This document shows, one piece after another, positions 1-7,820 of a DNA stretch of 21,986 nucleotides. The notes under the pieces were generated by a model. That model made no database searches, had not been told where the DNA came from, and worked only from the letters and a program-made list of their open reading frames with translations. A program made the translations under genes and the position numbers. Numbering within the stretch: the first letter of the stretch is position 1; every line of letters starts with the position of its first letter. The DNA is from Gp6-AA40 sp050742535 (lineage in GTDB: Bacteria; Acidobacteriota; Vicinamibacteria; Vicinamibacterales; UBA2999): contig JBOGIQ010000062.1 of NCBI GenBank assembly GCA_050742535.1, positions 1-21,986 on the forward strand. The letters are read 5' to 3'.

Positions 1-1
1 G

Positions 2-115
2 CCCGACCTGCTCGTGCTCGCGGCCGGTGGAGTCGTGGGGCTGGCCATAGGGCTTTGCGCGTTTTCAGCGGCGCTTCGTTACGCACGCCGCGCAGGAACG
101 CTGGCTCAATACTGA
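2..115 (+). CDS. C-terminal tail of a membrane protein (5' end outside window)
   Basis: Frame 2 is open from the window edge to a TGA at 113-115. It encodes 37 residues: a hydrophobic stretch rich in Leu, Val, Ala and Gly (about residues 3-25, ending near GLAIGLCAFSAAL), then a short basic tail (RYARRAGTLAQY). This is what the last transmembrane helix and cytoplasmic tail of a polytopic membrane protein looks like. The stop shares its final A with the ATG of the next gene (TGATG), so the two are probably translationally coupled. In this glycan-biosynthesis context a polysaccharide flippase or polymerase is a reasonable guess, but the fragment has no family-specific motif, so the identity is inference only. 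Confidence 0.55.
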   Translation, partial: PDLLVLAAGGVVGLAIGLCAFSAALRYARRAGTLAQY

Positions 116-1137
116 TGAACACGAACAGCTCACTCTCGCCGCGGAGCACGGTCATGACGGATGTCCATTTCAAGGAGCTGGAATCGCGCGGGTTCGTGGT
201 GATTCCCCGGTTCCTGTCGAGCGACGACGTGCGGTTGTTCCGGGACGACTTCGAGTCGCAGGTCGCGGTCAAGGTGGGAACCTACCGCCACTCGGCGGCG
301 TCGGCACATGCCAACGCCGTCATTGCCCAGCGGGTCGAGCCGGTGCTGAGGGAGGTGGCACGGTCGACGGACGTGCGCGCCGATTATCCATGGGGCGCGA
401 TCTACTTCGCGACCGGACGCGGCGTCAGTTTCCCCTGGCACCAGGACCACGAAGCGTATTTTTCATTCAACAACCGGTATCACTATCTGAACTTCTACGT
501 TCCGATTGCCAAGCCGGTGCGGGAGAAGTCCAACTTGTGTCTGGTGCCGTTCGACGTGCTGCAGCGTGAGTGCCCGGCCAGCTACCGCCGGATGGTGTGC
601 AACGGCGCGTCGCGCTTCTACCGTCTCGGTCGCAAGTACCTGGTCATTCAGGACGATGCGGGTGCGGTGCACCTCATCCATCGCAACCTGGACGATCTCG
701 CCGTGACGCCGTTTCTCGATGCCGGTGACCTCCTGCTGCTGCGTGGGGACGTCATTCACCGCACGCAGGACACGGACACCGAGCGCACGTCGCTGTCGTT
801 CAGAGTGTCCGATTCGGCGTCGCCGGTGACGCGGTGTCACCTCGCCGACGGAAGCATGTACAAGGCGCGGATGATGGCCAAGAACGCCGCGACCTCTCAG
901 GCGTTGTTCTCGGCGTTCGACCTGGCGCGGAAGGACGAAATCGTGACGCGGGAGCTGCACGCGCTGATGCGCCGCGTGCCGGCGGAGCCGCCACGCTCGA
1001 AGCGCGAGTTCTACCTGTACCTCCTCCGTCAAAAGCGGCGCTCAGGTGTCCTGGGGCGGTTCGTCACGCAGGCGCTGCTCGACTCCGTGGTGACGCGGAT
1101 GGGGTCGCTGTACACGCGCTACGCCCGCACCGCGTAA
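115..1137 (+). CDS. Phytanoyl-CoA dioxygenase family protein, copy 1
   Basis: This is a 340-residue non-haem Fe(II)/2-oxoglutarate oxygenase of the PhyH family. The metal-binding facial triad is visible as H109-x-D111 in FPWHQDHE and a distal H215 in GDVIHRT. Arginines R224/R230 follow and could bind the 2-oxoglutarate carboxylate. Family members hydroxylate lipids, sugars or natural products; the substrate here is unknown. It is the first and most divergent of three tandem paralogues. The ATG at 115 overlaps the upstream stop, giving coupled translation and an N-terminus similar in length to the other copies. An alternative ATG at 154 has a better Shine-Dalgarno (GGAG at 143-146) and would remove 13 residues. 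There is no signal peptide, so the protein should be cytoplasmic and may modify a glycan precursor or lipid intermediate. Confidence 0.85.
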   Translation: MNTNSSLSPRSTVMTDVHFKELESRGFVVIPRFLSSDDVRLFRDDFESQVAVKVGTYRHSAASAHANAVIAQRVEPVLREVARSTDVRADYPWGAIYFATGRGVSFPWHQDHEAYFSFNNRYHYLNFYVPIAKPVREKSNLCLVPFDVLQRECPASYRRMVCNGASRFYRLGRKYLVIQDDAGAVHLIHRNLDDLAVTPFLDAGDLLLLRGDVIHRTQDTDTERTSLSFRVSDSASPVTRCHLADGSMYKARMMAKNAATSQALFSAFDLARKDEIVTRELHALMRRVPAEPPRSKREFYLYLLRQKRRSGVLGRFVTQALLDSVVTRMGSLYTRYARTA

Positions 1138-1165
1138 CGGCGTGGACAGTCAGGACAAGGACGTG

Positions 1166-2233
1166 ATGACGATGCATCCAGCGAGAACGCCCGTTCCGGA
1201 GTCGGACGTGAACTTCGGCGCCCTGCAGACGAAGGGTTTCGTGGTCGTGCCGGGATTTCTCTCCCCGGCCGAACTGGAGACATTCCGCGCCGACTTTCAT
1301 GGCCAGCCCGTTGCGCAGAACAAGAACTATCAGCTCACCGACATGTCGGGCGCCGCGACGGAACAGATGCGCCGACGTGTTGCCGACGTGCTTCGCATCG
1401 TCCGGGAGACGAGTGACCTCAAGGTCGACCTGCCGACGGGGGGTCAGTACTTCGCCACTGGAGCGAAGCGCGGGATCTACTTTCCGTGGCACCAGGACCA
1501 CGAGAGCTTCTTCGAGACGCAGAACCATTACGACTACCTGAACTTCTACATCCCGATCGTGAAGCCCCGGCCCGACAGGTCGAACTTGAGCATCGTCCCG
1601 TTCGATGTGCTCGCCGCGCAGAGTCCGAGGACGTTCCGCCGAATCGTGCGGGGCGGGGCGACGCGGTTCGACCGGATCGGGCGCCGCCACATCGCGATGC
1701 ACGACGATGGCTGCACGGTGCACGTGGTGCGCGGCAATCTCGATCAGATGGCGCACACGCCGATGCTGCAGGCCGGCGATCTGCTCCTGATGCGCGGCGA
1801 TGTCATCCACAAGACGGAGGACACCGACACCGAGCGCGTCGCCCTGTCGTTCCGTGCCGTGTGCAGTACGACGCTCGTGCGCCGCTCACGTCTGGTGCGG
1901 GGCGGCCTGCTGAAGGCCAGGATGATGGCGAACAATCCCGCGACCTACCAGCGAATCCTCGGTGCGTTCGACGAGTCGGGTCGCTCCGAGCTGTCGTTTG
2001 CGGAGCTCACGGCCCGGCTGCATCGGGTGCAGGTCGACACGCCGAAGACGCGGGAGCAGTTCTGGAGGTACCTGTTGATGGAAAAAGCGCGCGCTGGCGC
2101 GCTGCCGCAGCTTCTCGTCAGCATCGTGTCGCTGAAGAGCGTCAATGTCGTGGACCGCTGCGCGGAGGTTTACGGTGGACTGCGACGCCGCGTGCGTATC
2201 GCGGCGGTTCTCGCGGCGAAAGGGAGGCAGTAA
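1166..2233 (+). CDS. Phytanoyl-CoA dioxygenase family protein, copy 2
   Basis: This is the second PhyH-family Fe(II)/2-oxoglutarate oxygenase, 355 residues with the chosen start. The triad is intact: H109-x-D111 in FPWHQDHE and H215 in GDVIHKT, followed by R224/R230. It resembles copy 3 closely; an 80-bp stretch over the active-site motif (1487-1566) differs at only one base from 2545-2624. Start choice is uncertain. ATG 1166 has CAGGA and AAGGA upstream (1151-1161), ATG 1172 is also possible, and an in-frame GTG at 1142 lies 4 bp after the previous stop but has no visible ribosome-binding site. It is cytoplasmic, with no signal peptide. The stop TAA shares its last A with the ATG of copy 3, so expression is probably coupled. 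Substrate unknown. Confidence 0.85.
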   Translation: MTMHPARTPVPESDVNFGALQTKGFVVVPGFLSPAELETFRADFHGQPVAQNKNYQLTDMSGAATEQMRRRVADVLRIVRETSDLKVDLPTGGQYFATGAKRGIYFPWHQDHESFFETQNHYDYLNFYIPIVKPRPDRSNLSIVPFDVLAAQSPRTFRRIVRGGATRFDRIGRRHIAMHDDGCTVHVVRGNLDQMAHTPMLQAGDLLLMRGDVIHKTEDTDTERVALSFRAVCSTTLVRRSRLVRGGLLKARMMANNPATYQRILGAFDESGRSELSFAELTARLHRVQVDTPKTREQFWRYLLMEKARAGALPQLLVSIVSLKSVNVVDRCAEVYGGLRRRVRIAAVLAAKGRQ

Positions 2234-3294
2234 TGGATCCAGCCAACGACACGGCGGGGGCCGTCGATTTCACCCCGCTGCAGACCCGAGGCTTCGTGGT
2301 GGTGTCCGGATTTCTCACGCTGGACGAAGTGCAGCGCCTGCGCGCCGACTTCGAGGGCCAGCCGGTCGATGCGGGGAACAAGAACTACTCGCTCACGCCC
2401 GTGTCCGGCGCGGCGAACGAACACATGCAGCGGCGCGTCGCCGACGTGCTGCGGTCGGTCACCGCCACGACGGATCTGCGCGTGGACCTGCCCCGGGGCG
2501 GCGCCTACTTCGCGACCGGAGCGAAGCGCGGCGTCTTCTTCTCCTGGCACCAGGACCACGAGAGCTTCTTCGAGACGCAGAACCATTACGACTATCTGAA
2601 CTTCTACATCCCGATCGTGAAGCCGCGGGTTGACAAGTCGAATCTCTGCGTTGTCCCCTTCGACGTGCTGCAGCGCGAGTTCCCGAAGACCTATAAGTAC
2701 ACCGTCCGCGGCGGCGCCACGCGATTCGGGCAGCTTGGCCGATGGCAGGTGTCCGCGCACGACGACGGGTGTACGGTGCATTTCATGCGCGGCCGTCTCG
2801 ATCTGATCGCTGCAACGCCGCACCTCGCGGCCGGCGACCTGCTCCTGATGCGCGGCGACGTGATTCATCGAACACAGGACGCCGAAACCGAGCGAGTGGC
2901 GCTCTCGTTTCGCGCCGCCGCCGGCGACACGATCGTTCGCCGGTCGCGGCTCGCCGCCGGCGGGATCAACAAGGCGACGATGATGGTCAACAACCGGCTC
3001 ACGTACGAGCGTCTGTTCCTGGCGTTCGACCGAGCGGGCCGGCGCGAGCTGCCGTACCGCGAGCTGCTGGCGATTCTCGATACGGTTGACCTGCGCGACC
3101 AGAAAGGGTGGCGGCAGTTCTGGACGTATCTGTTGATCGAGAAGCTGCGCGCCGGCGCCATCCCTCAGCTGGCCGTCAGCGTGCTGTCCCTCAGAGCGGT
3201 GGCGCTGTGGAGCCGGTGCGTCGGCATGTACTACCGTACCCGCCAGCGCTTCCAGCGGCCGGCGGCAACGCCCCCCGCACGCGCGGTGCCGTGA
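2233..3294 (+). CDS. Phytanoyl-CoA dioxygenase family protein, copy 3
   Basis: This is the third tandem PhyH-family oxygenase, 353 residues. The iron ligands are H106-x-D108 (FSWHQDHE) and H212 (GDVIHRT), with R221/R227 as candidate 2-oxoglutarate ligands. The start at 2233 is well supported: a strong GGGAGG at 2222-2227 lies 5 bp upstream, and the ATG overlaps the previous TAA (TAATG). The frame stays open far upstream, back to about 1486, but that part only reads through copy 2 in another frame and is not a fusion. The conserved blocks YLNFYIPIVKP, SNLCVVPFDVL and GDLLLMRGDVIH are shared with copies 1 and 2. Three intact active sites suggest three related oxidations, or different chain positions or substrates, in one pathway. 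The substrate cannot be read from the sequence. Confidence 0.87.
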   Translation: MDPANDTAGAVDFTPLQTRGFVVVSGFLTLDEVQRLRADFEGQPVDAGNKNYSLTPVSGAANEHMQRRVADVLRSVTATTDLRVDLPRGGAYFATGAKRGVFFSWHQDHESFFETQNHYDYLNFYIPIVKPRVDKSNLCVVPFDVLQREFPKTYKYTVRGGATRFGQLGRWQVSAHDDGCTVHFMRGRLDLIAATPHLAAGDLLLMRGDVIHRTQDAETERVALSFRAAAGDTIVRRSRLAAGGINKATMMVNNRLTYERLFLAFDRAGRRELPYRELLAILDTVDLRDQKGWRQFWTYLLIEKLRAGAIPQLAVSVLSLRAVALWSRCVGMYYRTRQRFQRPAATPPARAVP

Positions 3295-4154
3295 TGAGGA
3301 TGAATCAGTGCCGGGTCGTGTTCGCGCTCCTGCTCCTGCTGGCGGTGTGCCCGGCCACGTCTCCGGCGGCCGCGCAGCCGGTCTCGTTCACCTCGGATGC
3401 CGGCCTGATGGTGTTTACGGTGCGCGCCGACAGTGCCACCGCGTTCGAAGACGTCCTGCAGCAGCTCGCCACGGGCCTCAAGGCTGCGGCCCGCTCGAAC
3501 CCCTCGACTCCCGCCGTCGGGCTGCGCATCCTCAGAAGCGGGCAGGCGCCTGCGGCCGACCGGCGATTGTTCCTCATCCTGATCGAGCCGGTGGTCGCTG
3601 GTCAGGATTACTCGATCGATCGACTGCTCGAGCTCGCCCTTCCCGACCACGCTCGATCGCTCTCCGCGCAGGTACGTGCCGCCCTCGCCGATGTGCCCCC
3701 GTTCGTCGCCGATCTCCGTCTGCTTCACGCGATTTCGCCCGACGAGGTGATGCGGTCGCGTCTCGAGGCGGCGCTCGCGCCGCAGGGTTCGTCGCTGGGA
3801 TTGCCTCCTGAGGCGGGCCGGGCGGATCCCTCCGTCGCGGCGCAGGTGGAACGTCTGCGGCTGCCGATCTGGAAAGTGGAGGCCGTGCAGTATCGTGCGG
3901 TGGAGACGACGGGCGCGGAGTGGCGGTTTGCATGGAGCTGTGACGTCGTGAACGCATCGTTGAGTGGGCCCGCGACCGCCGATCTCGCGGTCAGTTTCGT
4001 CGGTGGCGATGGCGCGGTTGTCGCGACCGTCAGGAGCAGCGTGTTCGGAGTGCCGGCGGGTGGCCGCCGCACGGTTTCCGGTGAGGCGCGCATTGCGTCG
4101 ATCGCGGCCTCGCGCGTCGTCGCTGCTCGAGTGAGCGTGCTTTCAGCGCCGTAG
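3294..4154 (+). CDS. Secreted protein of unknown function, FxLYD-like C-terminal region
   Basis: A 286-residue protein starting at an ATG that overlaps the previous stop (TGATG at 3292-3296); a second ATG lies two codons later. Residues 1-28 form a clear signal peptide: a short basic start, the core VVFALLLLLAVCP, and a small-residue AAA-Q cleavage region. The middle (about 35-170) looks alpha/beta and has no motif I recognise. The C-terminal 100 residues (VEAVQYRAVETTG..WSCDVVNAS.., then an FVGGDGAVVATVRSSV segment and a Gly-rich turn) resemble FxLYD-type beta-sandwich domains, which describe how a backbone quantity changes with added groups and are common in secreted bacterial proteins. It is probably periplasmic and cotranscribed with the oxygenases. 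An extended frame back to 3108 runs inside copy 3 and is not used. Confidence 0.7.
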   Translation: MRMNQCRVVFALLLLLAVCPATSPAAAQPVSFTSDAGLMVFTVRADSATAFEDVLQQLATGLKAAARSNPSTPAVGLRILRSGQAPAADRRLFLILIEPVVAGQDYSIDRLLELALPDHARSLSAQVRAALADVPPFVADLRLLHAISPDEVMRSRLEAALAPQGSSLGLPPEAGRADPSVAAQVERLRLPIWKVEAVQYRAVETTGAEWRFAWSCDVVNASLSGPATADLAVSFVGGDGAVVATVRSSVFGVPAGGRRTVSGEARIASIAASRVVAARVSVLSAP

Positions 4155-4169
4155 CAGGAAATTCCTGCT
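4153..4169. promoter_or_regulatory. 17-bp perfect palindrome, candidate activator site or hairpin
   Basis: AGCAGGAAATTCCTGCT consists of 8-bp arms around a single A and overlaps the TAG stop of the secreted-protein gene. Its centre (4161) lies about 155 bp upstream of the GC element of the sigma-54-type promoter at 4302-4317. That is in the range where enhancer-binding proteins usually bind dyads. As RNA it could also form a 6-7 bp hairpin ending the upstream transcript, but no U tract follows. The dyad is seen directly; its role is inference. Confidence 0.45.
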
Positions 4170-4301
4170 TCCCCTGTCCGCATTGATACAGGCCCGGACA
4201 GAGCGGCGCCGTGGGCAATCAGCCAGCGGGATCCGTCATCGGCCGTCCTGTTTTCGGGTCCCGCCGCCCTTCGGAATTCGTATTTCGTCCGTGAATCCGC
4301 G

Positions 4302-4317
4302 TGGCATATCCCTTGCT
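4302..4317 (+). promoter_or_regulatory. Sigma-54-type (-24/-12) promoter
   Basis: TGGCATATCCCTTGCT matches the RpoN consensus TGGCAC-N5-TTGCW at all positions but one, with the invariant GG (4303-4304) and GC (4315-4316) exactly 10 bp apart. Transcription would be expected to start about 12 bp after the GC, near 4328, three bases before the ATG at 4331 of the beta-helix gene. This would give a nearly leaderless mRNA, in line with the lack of any Shine-Dalgarno before that ATG. I found no second match this good in front of other genes here. Confidence 0.55.
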
Positions 4318-4330
4318 CCCGCCGTTCAAA

Positions 4331-5917
4331 ATGCGGAAATCGATCTTGGCAGCGTTGGCTGTCGTGGCGGCCGTGACGCCCGCAACGATCTCCGGGCAGG
4401 TTGGCGGGTCGTGGCCGTTGCCGGTCGGCGTACCAACGCCTTCCTTCGGCATCGGCGAGACGGCGCCATCGCCGCCGCAGTCGTGGTTCTCGCCCGTACC
4501 GGGCTTCTATTACGTGAGCGAGACCGCCTCCAACGCGGTCGACGACGGCAACCCATTCGGATCGCCGGCACTGCCGCGGCGGACGATTCCCGATCGTCTG
4601 CCCGCCGGCGCCGTCGTCGAGGTGCACGGCACGTACTCGTTCCACCACACGAGCCCGCGGCACATCATCTCGTCAGGCACGGCCGAGCGACCGGTGTTCA
4701 TACGCGGCGCCGGGGCACAACAGCGTCCGCGCATGAGCGGGTGCTGGGAAGTGTCGGGCAGCTACTTCGTCATCGAGTACGTGCAGTTCGAGGGATGCGG
4801 CGGCTTTGTCTTCGTCGATCCCACCCATCATGCCGCGCTGCGGGACAGCGATCTCAGTGGCAGCCCGGGTGGAGGTGGCGTCGGCCTCCAGAGCTGGCAC
4901 GGCGGAACGGTGAGCGATGTCGTCGTGCTGCGCAATCGCATTCACGACATGGGCGACGTGTCGTCGACCGTCGATCAGGATTCGCACGGAATCGCCGTCG
5001 GCGCGCGGGTGAGCCAGGCGTGGATTCTCGAGAACTTCCTCTATGGCAACAGCGGCGATGGGCTGCAGATCAACGCGGGCAACCGCATGTTGCAGGCGAC
5101 CACCCACCATATCTACGTCGGGCGCAACGTCGCGACGCGCAACAGGCAGAACGGCCTGTGGACGAAACAGGCCACCGACGTGATCTTCTCCGAGAACCGC
5201 GTCTACGACCATCACCCAAGTCAGTTCTCGCTCGGCGTCTGCATGGGCGGGCAGTACGCGCCGGAGCACGTCTGGTTCATCAACAACCTCGTCTGGAATT
5301 GTGACTACGGGATTCAGCTTGCCAGCGACAGCGACCAGGGTGACGGCCGCCTGCAGTTCATCATTGGCAACGTCATCGCCGCCATTCATGACTCCGACGG
5401 CGACTTCAATTCCAGGAGCGCGTGGCAGAACTGCGGCATCAGCCTGCCTGGCGGCACGTACCGGTTCGTGACCCAGAACTCGATGTACGACGTCGACTCC
5501 GGCATCTGCGTCCCGGGGAACGCCGGCGTCGCGTTGCTCTATGACAATCTCATCGAGCGCGTCCGGGCGGACGGGCACCACATATTCATGGACTCGACTC
5601 TGCTGGCGCAGCGGTCCGTCCGCTCCAGCGGTAACTTTTTCGCTCCCGAGTACCGCGTGTCCATCGGCGGGCGGTCGAACGTCTATCGAAACGGCGGCGG
5701 TCCGAACTCGGTCGTACCGAGCGTCGGCTACGTGGACCCCAACGCCGGCGATCTGAGGCTGTCCGCCGGGTCGCCCGCGATCGGGGCGGGGCACATGCGT
5801 GGGCTCGGCCTGTGGGAGTATTTCGAGCAGCGCTATCGCGCGCCCCTGAGCCGAGACGTCATGGGAAATGATCGGCGGAACGCGTCGGACAGCGGCGCGT
5901 TCGCGTTTCGGCCCTGA
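4331..5917 (+). CDS. Secreted right-handed parallel beta-helix protein
   Basis: A 528-residue exported protein. The signal peptide is residues 1-23 (MRKSILAALAVVAAVTPATISG), which decides the ATG at 4331 over an in-frame GTG at 4301; no Shine-Dalgarno is visible. From about residue 120 to 430 it shows the rung pattern of PbH1/CASH beta-helices: short repeats with N-R/N-x-I or N-x-V turns, such as VVLRNRIHDMG, AWILENFLYGNSGDGLQI, IYVGRNVATRNRQNGLW and VIFSENRVYDH. Such folds occur in polysaccharide lyases, C5-epimerases and glycan-binding surface proteins. No catalytic residues can be assigned with confidence. The neighbouring glycan genes make a role in binding or trimming a secreted polysaccharide likely. 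It is probably transcribed alone from the sigma-54-type promoter just upstream. Confidence 0.8.
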   Translation: MRKSILAALAVVAAVTPATISGQVGGSWPLPVGVPTPSFGIGETAPSPPQSWFSPVPGFYYVSETASNAVDDGNPFGSPALPRRTIPDRLPAGAVVEVHGTYSFHHTSPRHIISSGTAERPVFIRGAGAQQRPRMSGCWEVSGSYFVIEYVQFEGCGGFVFVDPTHHAALRDSDLSGSPGGGGVGLQSWHGGTVSDVVVLRNRIHDMGDVSSTVDQDSHGIAVGARVSQAWILENFLYGNSGDGLQINAGNRMLQATTHHIYVGRNVATRNRQNGLWTKQATDVIFSENRVYDHHPSQFSLGVCMGGQYAPEHVWFINNLVWNCDYGIQLASDSDQGDGRLQFIIGNVIAAIHDSDGDFNSRSAWQNCGISLPGGTYRFVTQNSMYDVDSGICVPGNAGVALLYDNLIERVRADGHHIFMDSTLLAQRSVRSSGNFFAPEYRVSIGGRSNVYRNGGGPNSVVPSVGYVDPNAGDLRLSAGSPAIGAGHMRGLGLWEYFEQRYRAPLSRDVMGNDRRNASDSGAFAFRP

Positions 5918-6029
5918 CCCGACCCGACCTGTCGCCGCAGCGCGAGAGTCCCGTCAATCGACGCCGGCATCGTCGACACTCCGGCTATCATTGACCGACT
6001 CCCATCGGCGCGAGGTTTTCACCCAATCC

Positions 6030-7130
6030 ATGCAGCGGATCGTGACGGTCGCCGGCGCGCGGCCGAACTTCATGAAGATTGCGCCGATTGCACGGCAGCT
6101 CGCCCGTTTTGCCGATACGGTGCGGCACACGATCGTGCATACGGGCCAGCATTACGACCGTGCGATGTCGGAGGTGTTCTTCGATCAGCTCGGCATCCCC
6201 GAGCCCGACATCAATCTCAACGTCGGCTCCGCCTCGCATAGCGCGCAGACGGCGGCCGTGATGACGGCCTTCGAGCCGGTGATCGATTCGCTGCGGCCCG
6301 ACACCGTCGTCGTGGTCGGCGACGTGAACTCCACCCTCGCCTGCGCGCTGGTGGCCGCCAAGCGGGGCGTCCGGCTCGCCCACGTCGAAGCCGGTTTGCG
6401 CAGCTTCGACCGCACCATGCCGGAAGAGATCAATCGCGTGCTCACGGACCAGATCTCGGACGTGCTGTTCACGACGGAACGCACCGCGGCGATCAACCTC
6501 GCGCGCGAGGGGATCCCCGAGCAGCGCGTCCACTTCGTCGGCAACGTCATGATCGACACGCTGCTCACGCACCGCGAGCGTGCGCGCGGCCTCGCCGTCG
6601 CGCAGCGGTACGGGCTCCAGCCGCGCGCCTACGGCACCTTGACGCTGCACCGGCCGAGCAACGTCGACGATCAGTCCGTATTTGACAGCCTGCTGACCGC
6701 CATTGCGGACATCTCCCGGGACGTCCCCATCGTGTTTCCCGTTCATCCACGCACGCGGCCGCGGGTGCTGGCATCGCCGCTCGCGTCGACGCTGGTGGAA
6801 CGCGGCGCGCTGCGCCTGCTCGAGCCACTGGGGTACCTGGAATTCATCGGGCTGATGGACAGCAGTGCGGTGGTGCTGACCGACTCCGGCGGCATTCAGG
6901 AAGAGACGACGATCCTGCAGGTGCCGTGTCTGACGCTGCGGACGACGACGGAGCGGCCGATTACCGTCAGCGAGGGAACCAATCAGGTGGTCGGCACACA
7001 ACCGGCCGATATCGTCGCCGGCTGGCGCCGCATCGGCAGCCGGCCCGCAGGGACCGTTCCGGAACTGTGGGATGGGCGCGCAGCCGAGCGCATCGTGGAC
7101 GTGCTGCGTCAGGTGTCCATCGCCGCCTGA
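6030..7130 (+). CDS. wecB: UDP-N-acetylglucosamine 2-epimerase (non-hydrolysing)
   Basis: A 366-residue cytoplasmic enzyme that interconverts UDP-GlcNAc and UDP-ManNAc, supplying ManNAc-derived sugars for surface polysaccharide. The family signature runs the full length: VAGARPNFMKIAPI (residues 7-20), HTGQHYD (37-43), VVGDVNS with D98, HVEAGLRS with E120, TMPEEINR with E132/E133, LTLHRPSN with H207, VHPRTR, LTDSGGIQEE (283-292), and TTERPITVSEGTN. These cover the known catalytic Asp/Glu/His positions of bacterial WecB. Length is normal for the family. The ATG at 6030 begins right at the conserved core; the frame continues upstream to 5868 but that part has no homologous character. The ribosome-binding site is weak (GAGG at 6012-6015). 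The 112-bp gap before it shows no clear promoter. Confidence 0.93.
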   Translation: MQRIVTVAGARPNFMKIAPIARQLARFADTVRHTIVHTGQHYDRAMSEVFFDQLGIPEPDINLNVGSASHSAQTAAVMTAFEPVIDSLRPDTVVVVGDVNSTLACALVAAKRGVRLAHVEAGLRSFDRTMPEEINRVLTDQISDVLFTTERTAAINLAREGIPEQRVHFVGNVMIDTLLTHRERARGLAVAQRYGLQPRAYGTLTLHRPSNVDDQSVFDSLLTAIADISRDVPIVFPVHPRTRPRVLASPLASTLVERGALRLLEPLGYLEFIGLMDSSAVVLTDSGGIQEETTILQVPCLTLRTTTERPITVSEGTNQVVGTQPADIVAGWRRIGSRPAGTVPELWDGRAAERIVDVLRQVSIAA

Positions 7131-7139
7131 ACCCGGCAA

Positions 7140-7216
7140 GGGATCAGGGATCAGGGATCAGGGATCAGGGATCAGGGATCAGGGATCGGGGATCGGGGAT
7201 CGGGGATCGGGGATCG
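7140..7216 (+). repeat. Heptanucleotide tandem repeat, 11 units of GGGATCR
   Basis: Six units of GGGATCA are followed by five of GGGATCG, with no interruptions. Each unit contains a GATC palindrome, so 11 lie in 77 bp. The G runs, three or four Gs spaced by 3-4 bases, fit the G-quadruplex pattern on the coding strand. The tract starts 9 bp after the wecB stop and ends 49 bp before the sigma-factor ATG. A second tract of the same unit is at 9688-9750. The perfect repeat could change length by slippage. Confidence 0.95.
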
Positions 7217-7220
7217 GGAA

Positions 7221-7250
7221 CCGTAATCATTGCGCCCCCTGCGACGTTTA
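7221..7250 (+). promoter_or_regulatory. Candidate ECF promoter of the sigma-factor operon
   Basis: CCGTAA (7221-7226), an 18-bp spacer and CGTTTA (7245-7250) sit between the repeat tract and the sigma gene. The same arrangement follows the second repeat tract (CCGTAA, 17 bp, CGTCTA at 9754-9782). CGT-type -10 elements and 16-18 bp spacers are usual for ECF sigma factors, which commonly autoregulate. The expected start near 7257 would leave a very short leader holding the GGAG at 7257-7260. Assignment rests only on this two-site comparison. Confidence 0.35.
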
Positions 7251-7265
7251 GCCACCGGAGAGCAG

Positions 7266-7820
7266 ATGCGGATCGCCATGGCTCCGGAGGCACGGCAGAC
7301 CCCAGAGGATCTCGAGGCAGTCTTCCGCGAGTACGCCCCGATGATCTACCGCACCGCGCGGATGGTCACTGGAAGCCCGGAAGACGCCGAGGACATCGTC
7401 CAGACGATATTCCTTCGGCTTCTGCGGGGAGAGTACACGTCGAAGCTGCAGGGGAATCCACGGGGATACCTTCACCAGGCGGCCGTGAACCTGTCGCTGG
7501 ATGTCCTGCGGCGGCGCCGCCGTCGCACTTTCATCCACGACGTCGACACACTCGCCGCACCAGATCCTTCCGGTTCGGGCGATCGGCTCGCGCATGAACA
7601 GCTCGATGCCGCGCTGTCTGAGCTCGAGCCTGACGCGGTCCACATTCTCACTCTCCGCTACGTCCACGGTTACAAGCTGACGGAAATTGCGCGACTGCTC
7701 GGAACGTCGCGGGGCGCCATTGCCCTGCGGTTCTTCCGGGTGCGCCAGCGGCTGAAGAAGCTGCTGGCCCGCGCCTGCCCTGAGCGAACGCCAGTGAGCC
7801 GAAGGGGAGAGAAGCGATGA
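7266..7820 (+). CDS. ECF-type RNA polymerase sigma factor
   Basis: A 184-residue sigma-70 family protein of ECF size with only regions 2 and 4. Region 2 is about residues 18-55 (FREYAPMIYRTARMVTGSPEDAEDIVQTIFLRLL), including the DAEDIVQ core-binding motif. Region 4 is about 117-168, with the helix-turn-helix KLTEIARLLGTSRGAIALRFFRVRQRLKKLL. The start at 7266 has a good GGAG 5 bp upstream; an in-frame TTG at 7230 lies in the promoter region and is unlikely. The gene overlaps the next one by 4 bp (ATGA), pairing it with a membrane FecR-domain protein as in FecI/FecR cell-surface signalling. It probably drives its own operon and the Oar-like receptor gene, judged from the shared upstream block. 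Confidence 0.93.
   Translation: MRIAMAPEARQTPEDLEAVFREYAPMIYRTARMVTGSPEDAEDIVQTIFLRLLRGEYTSKLQGNPRGYLHQAAVNLSLDVLRRRRRRTFIHDVDTLAAPDPSGSGDRLAHEQLDAALSELEPDAVHILTLRYVHGYKLTEIARLLGTSRGAIALRFFRVRQRLKKLLARACPERTPVSRRGEKR

Noticed and set aside
1486..2232. Apparent 602-residue protein giving copy 3 a long N-terminal extension
   Set aside because: The added part is copy 2 read in another frame; the strong GGGAGG and TAATG junction fix the start at 2233.
7140..7216. CRISPR-like array
   Set aside because: The units are 7 bp with no spacers; this is a simple tandem repeat.
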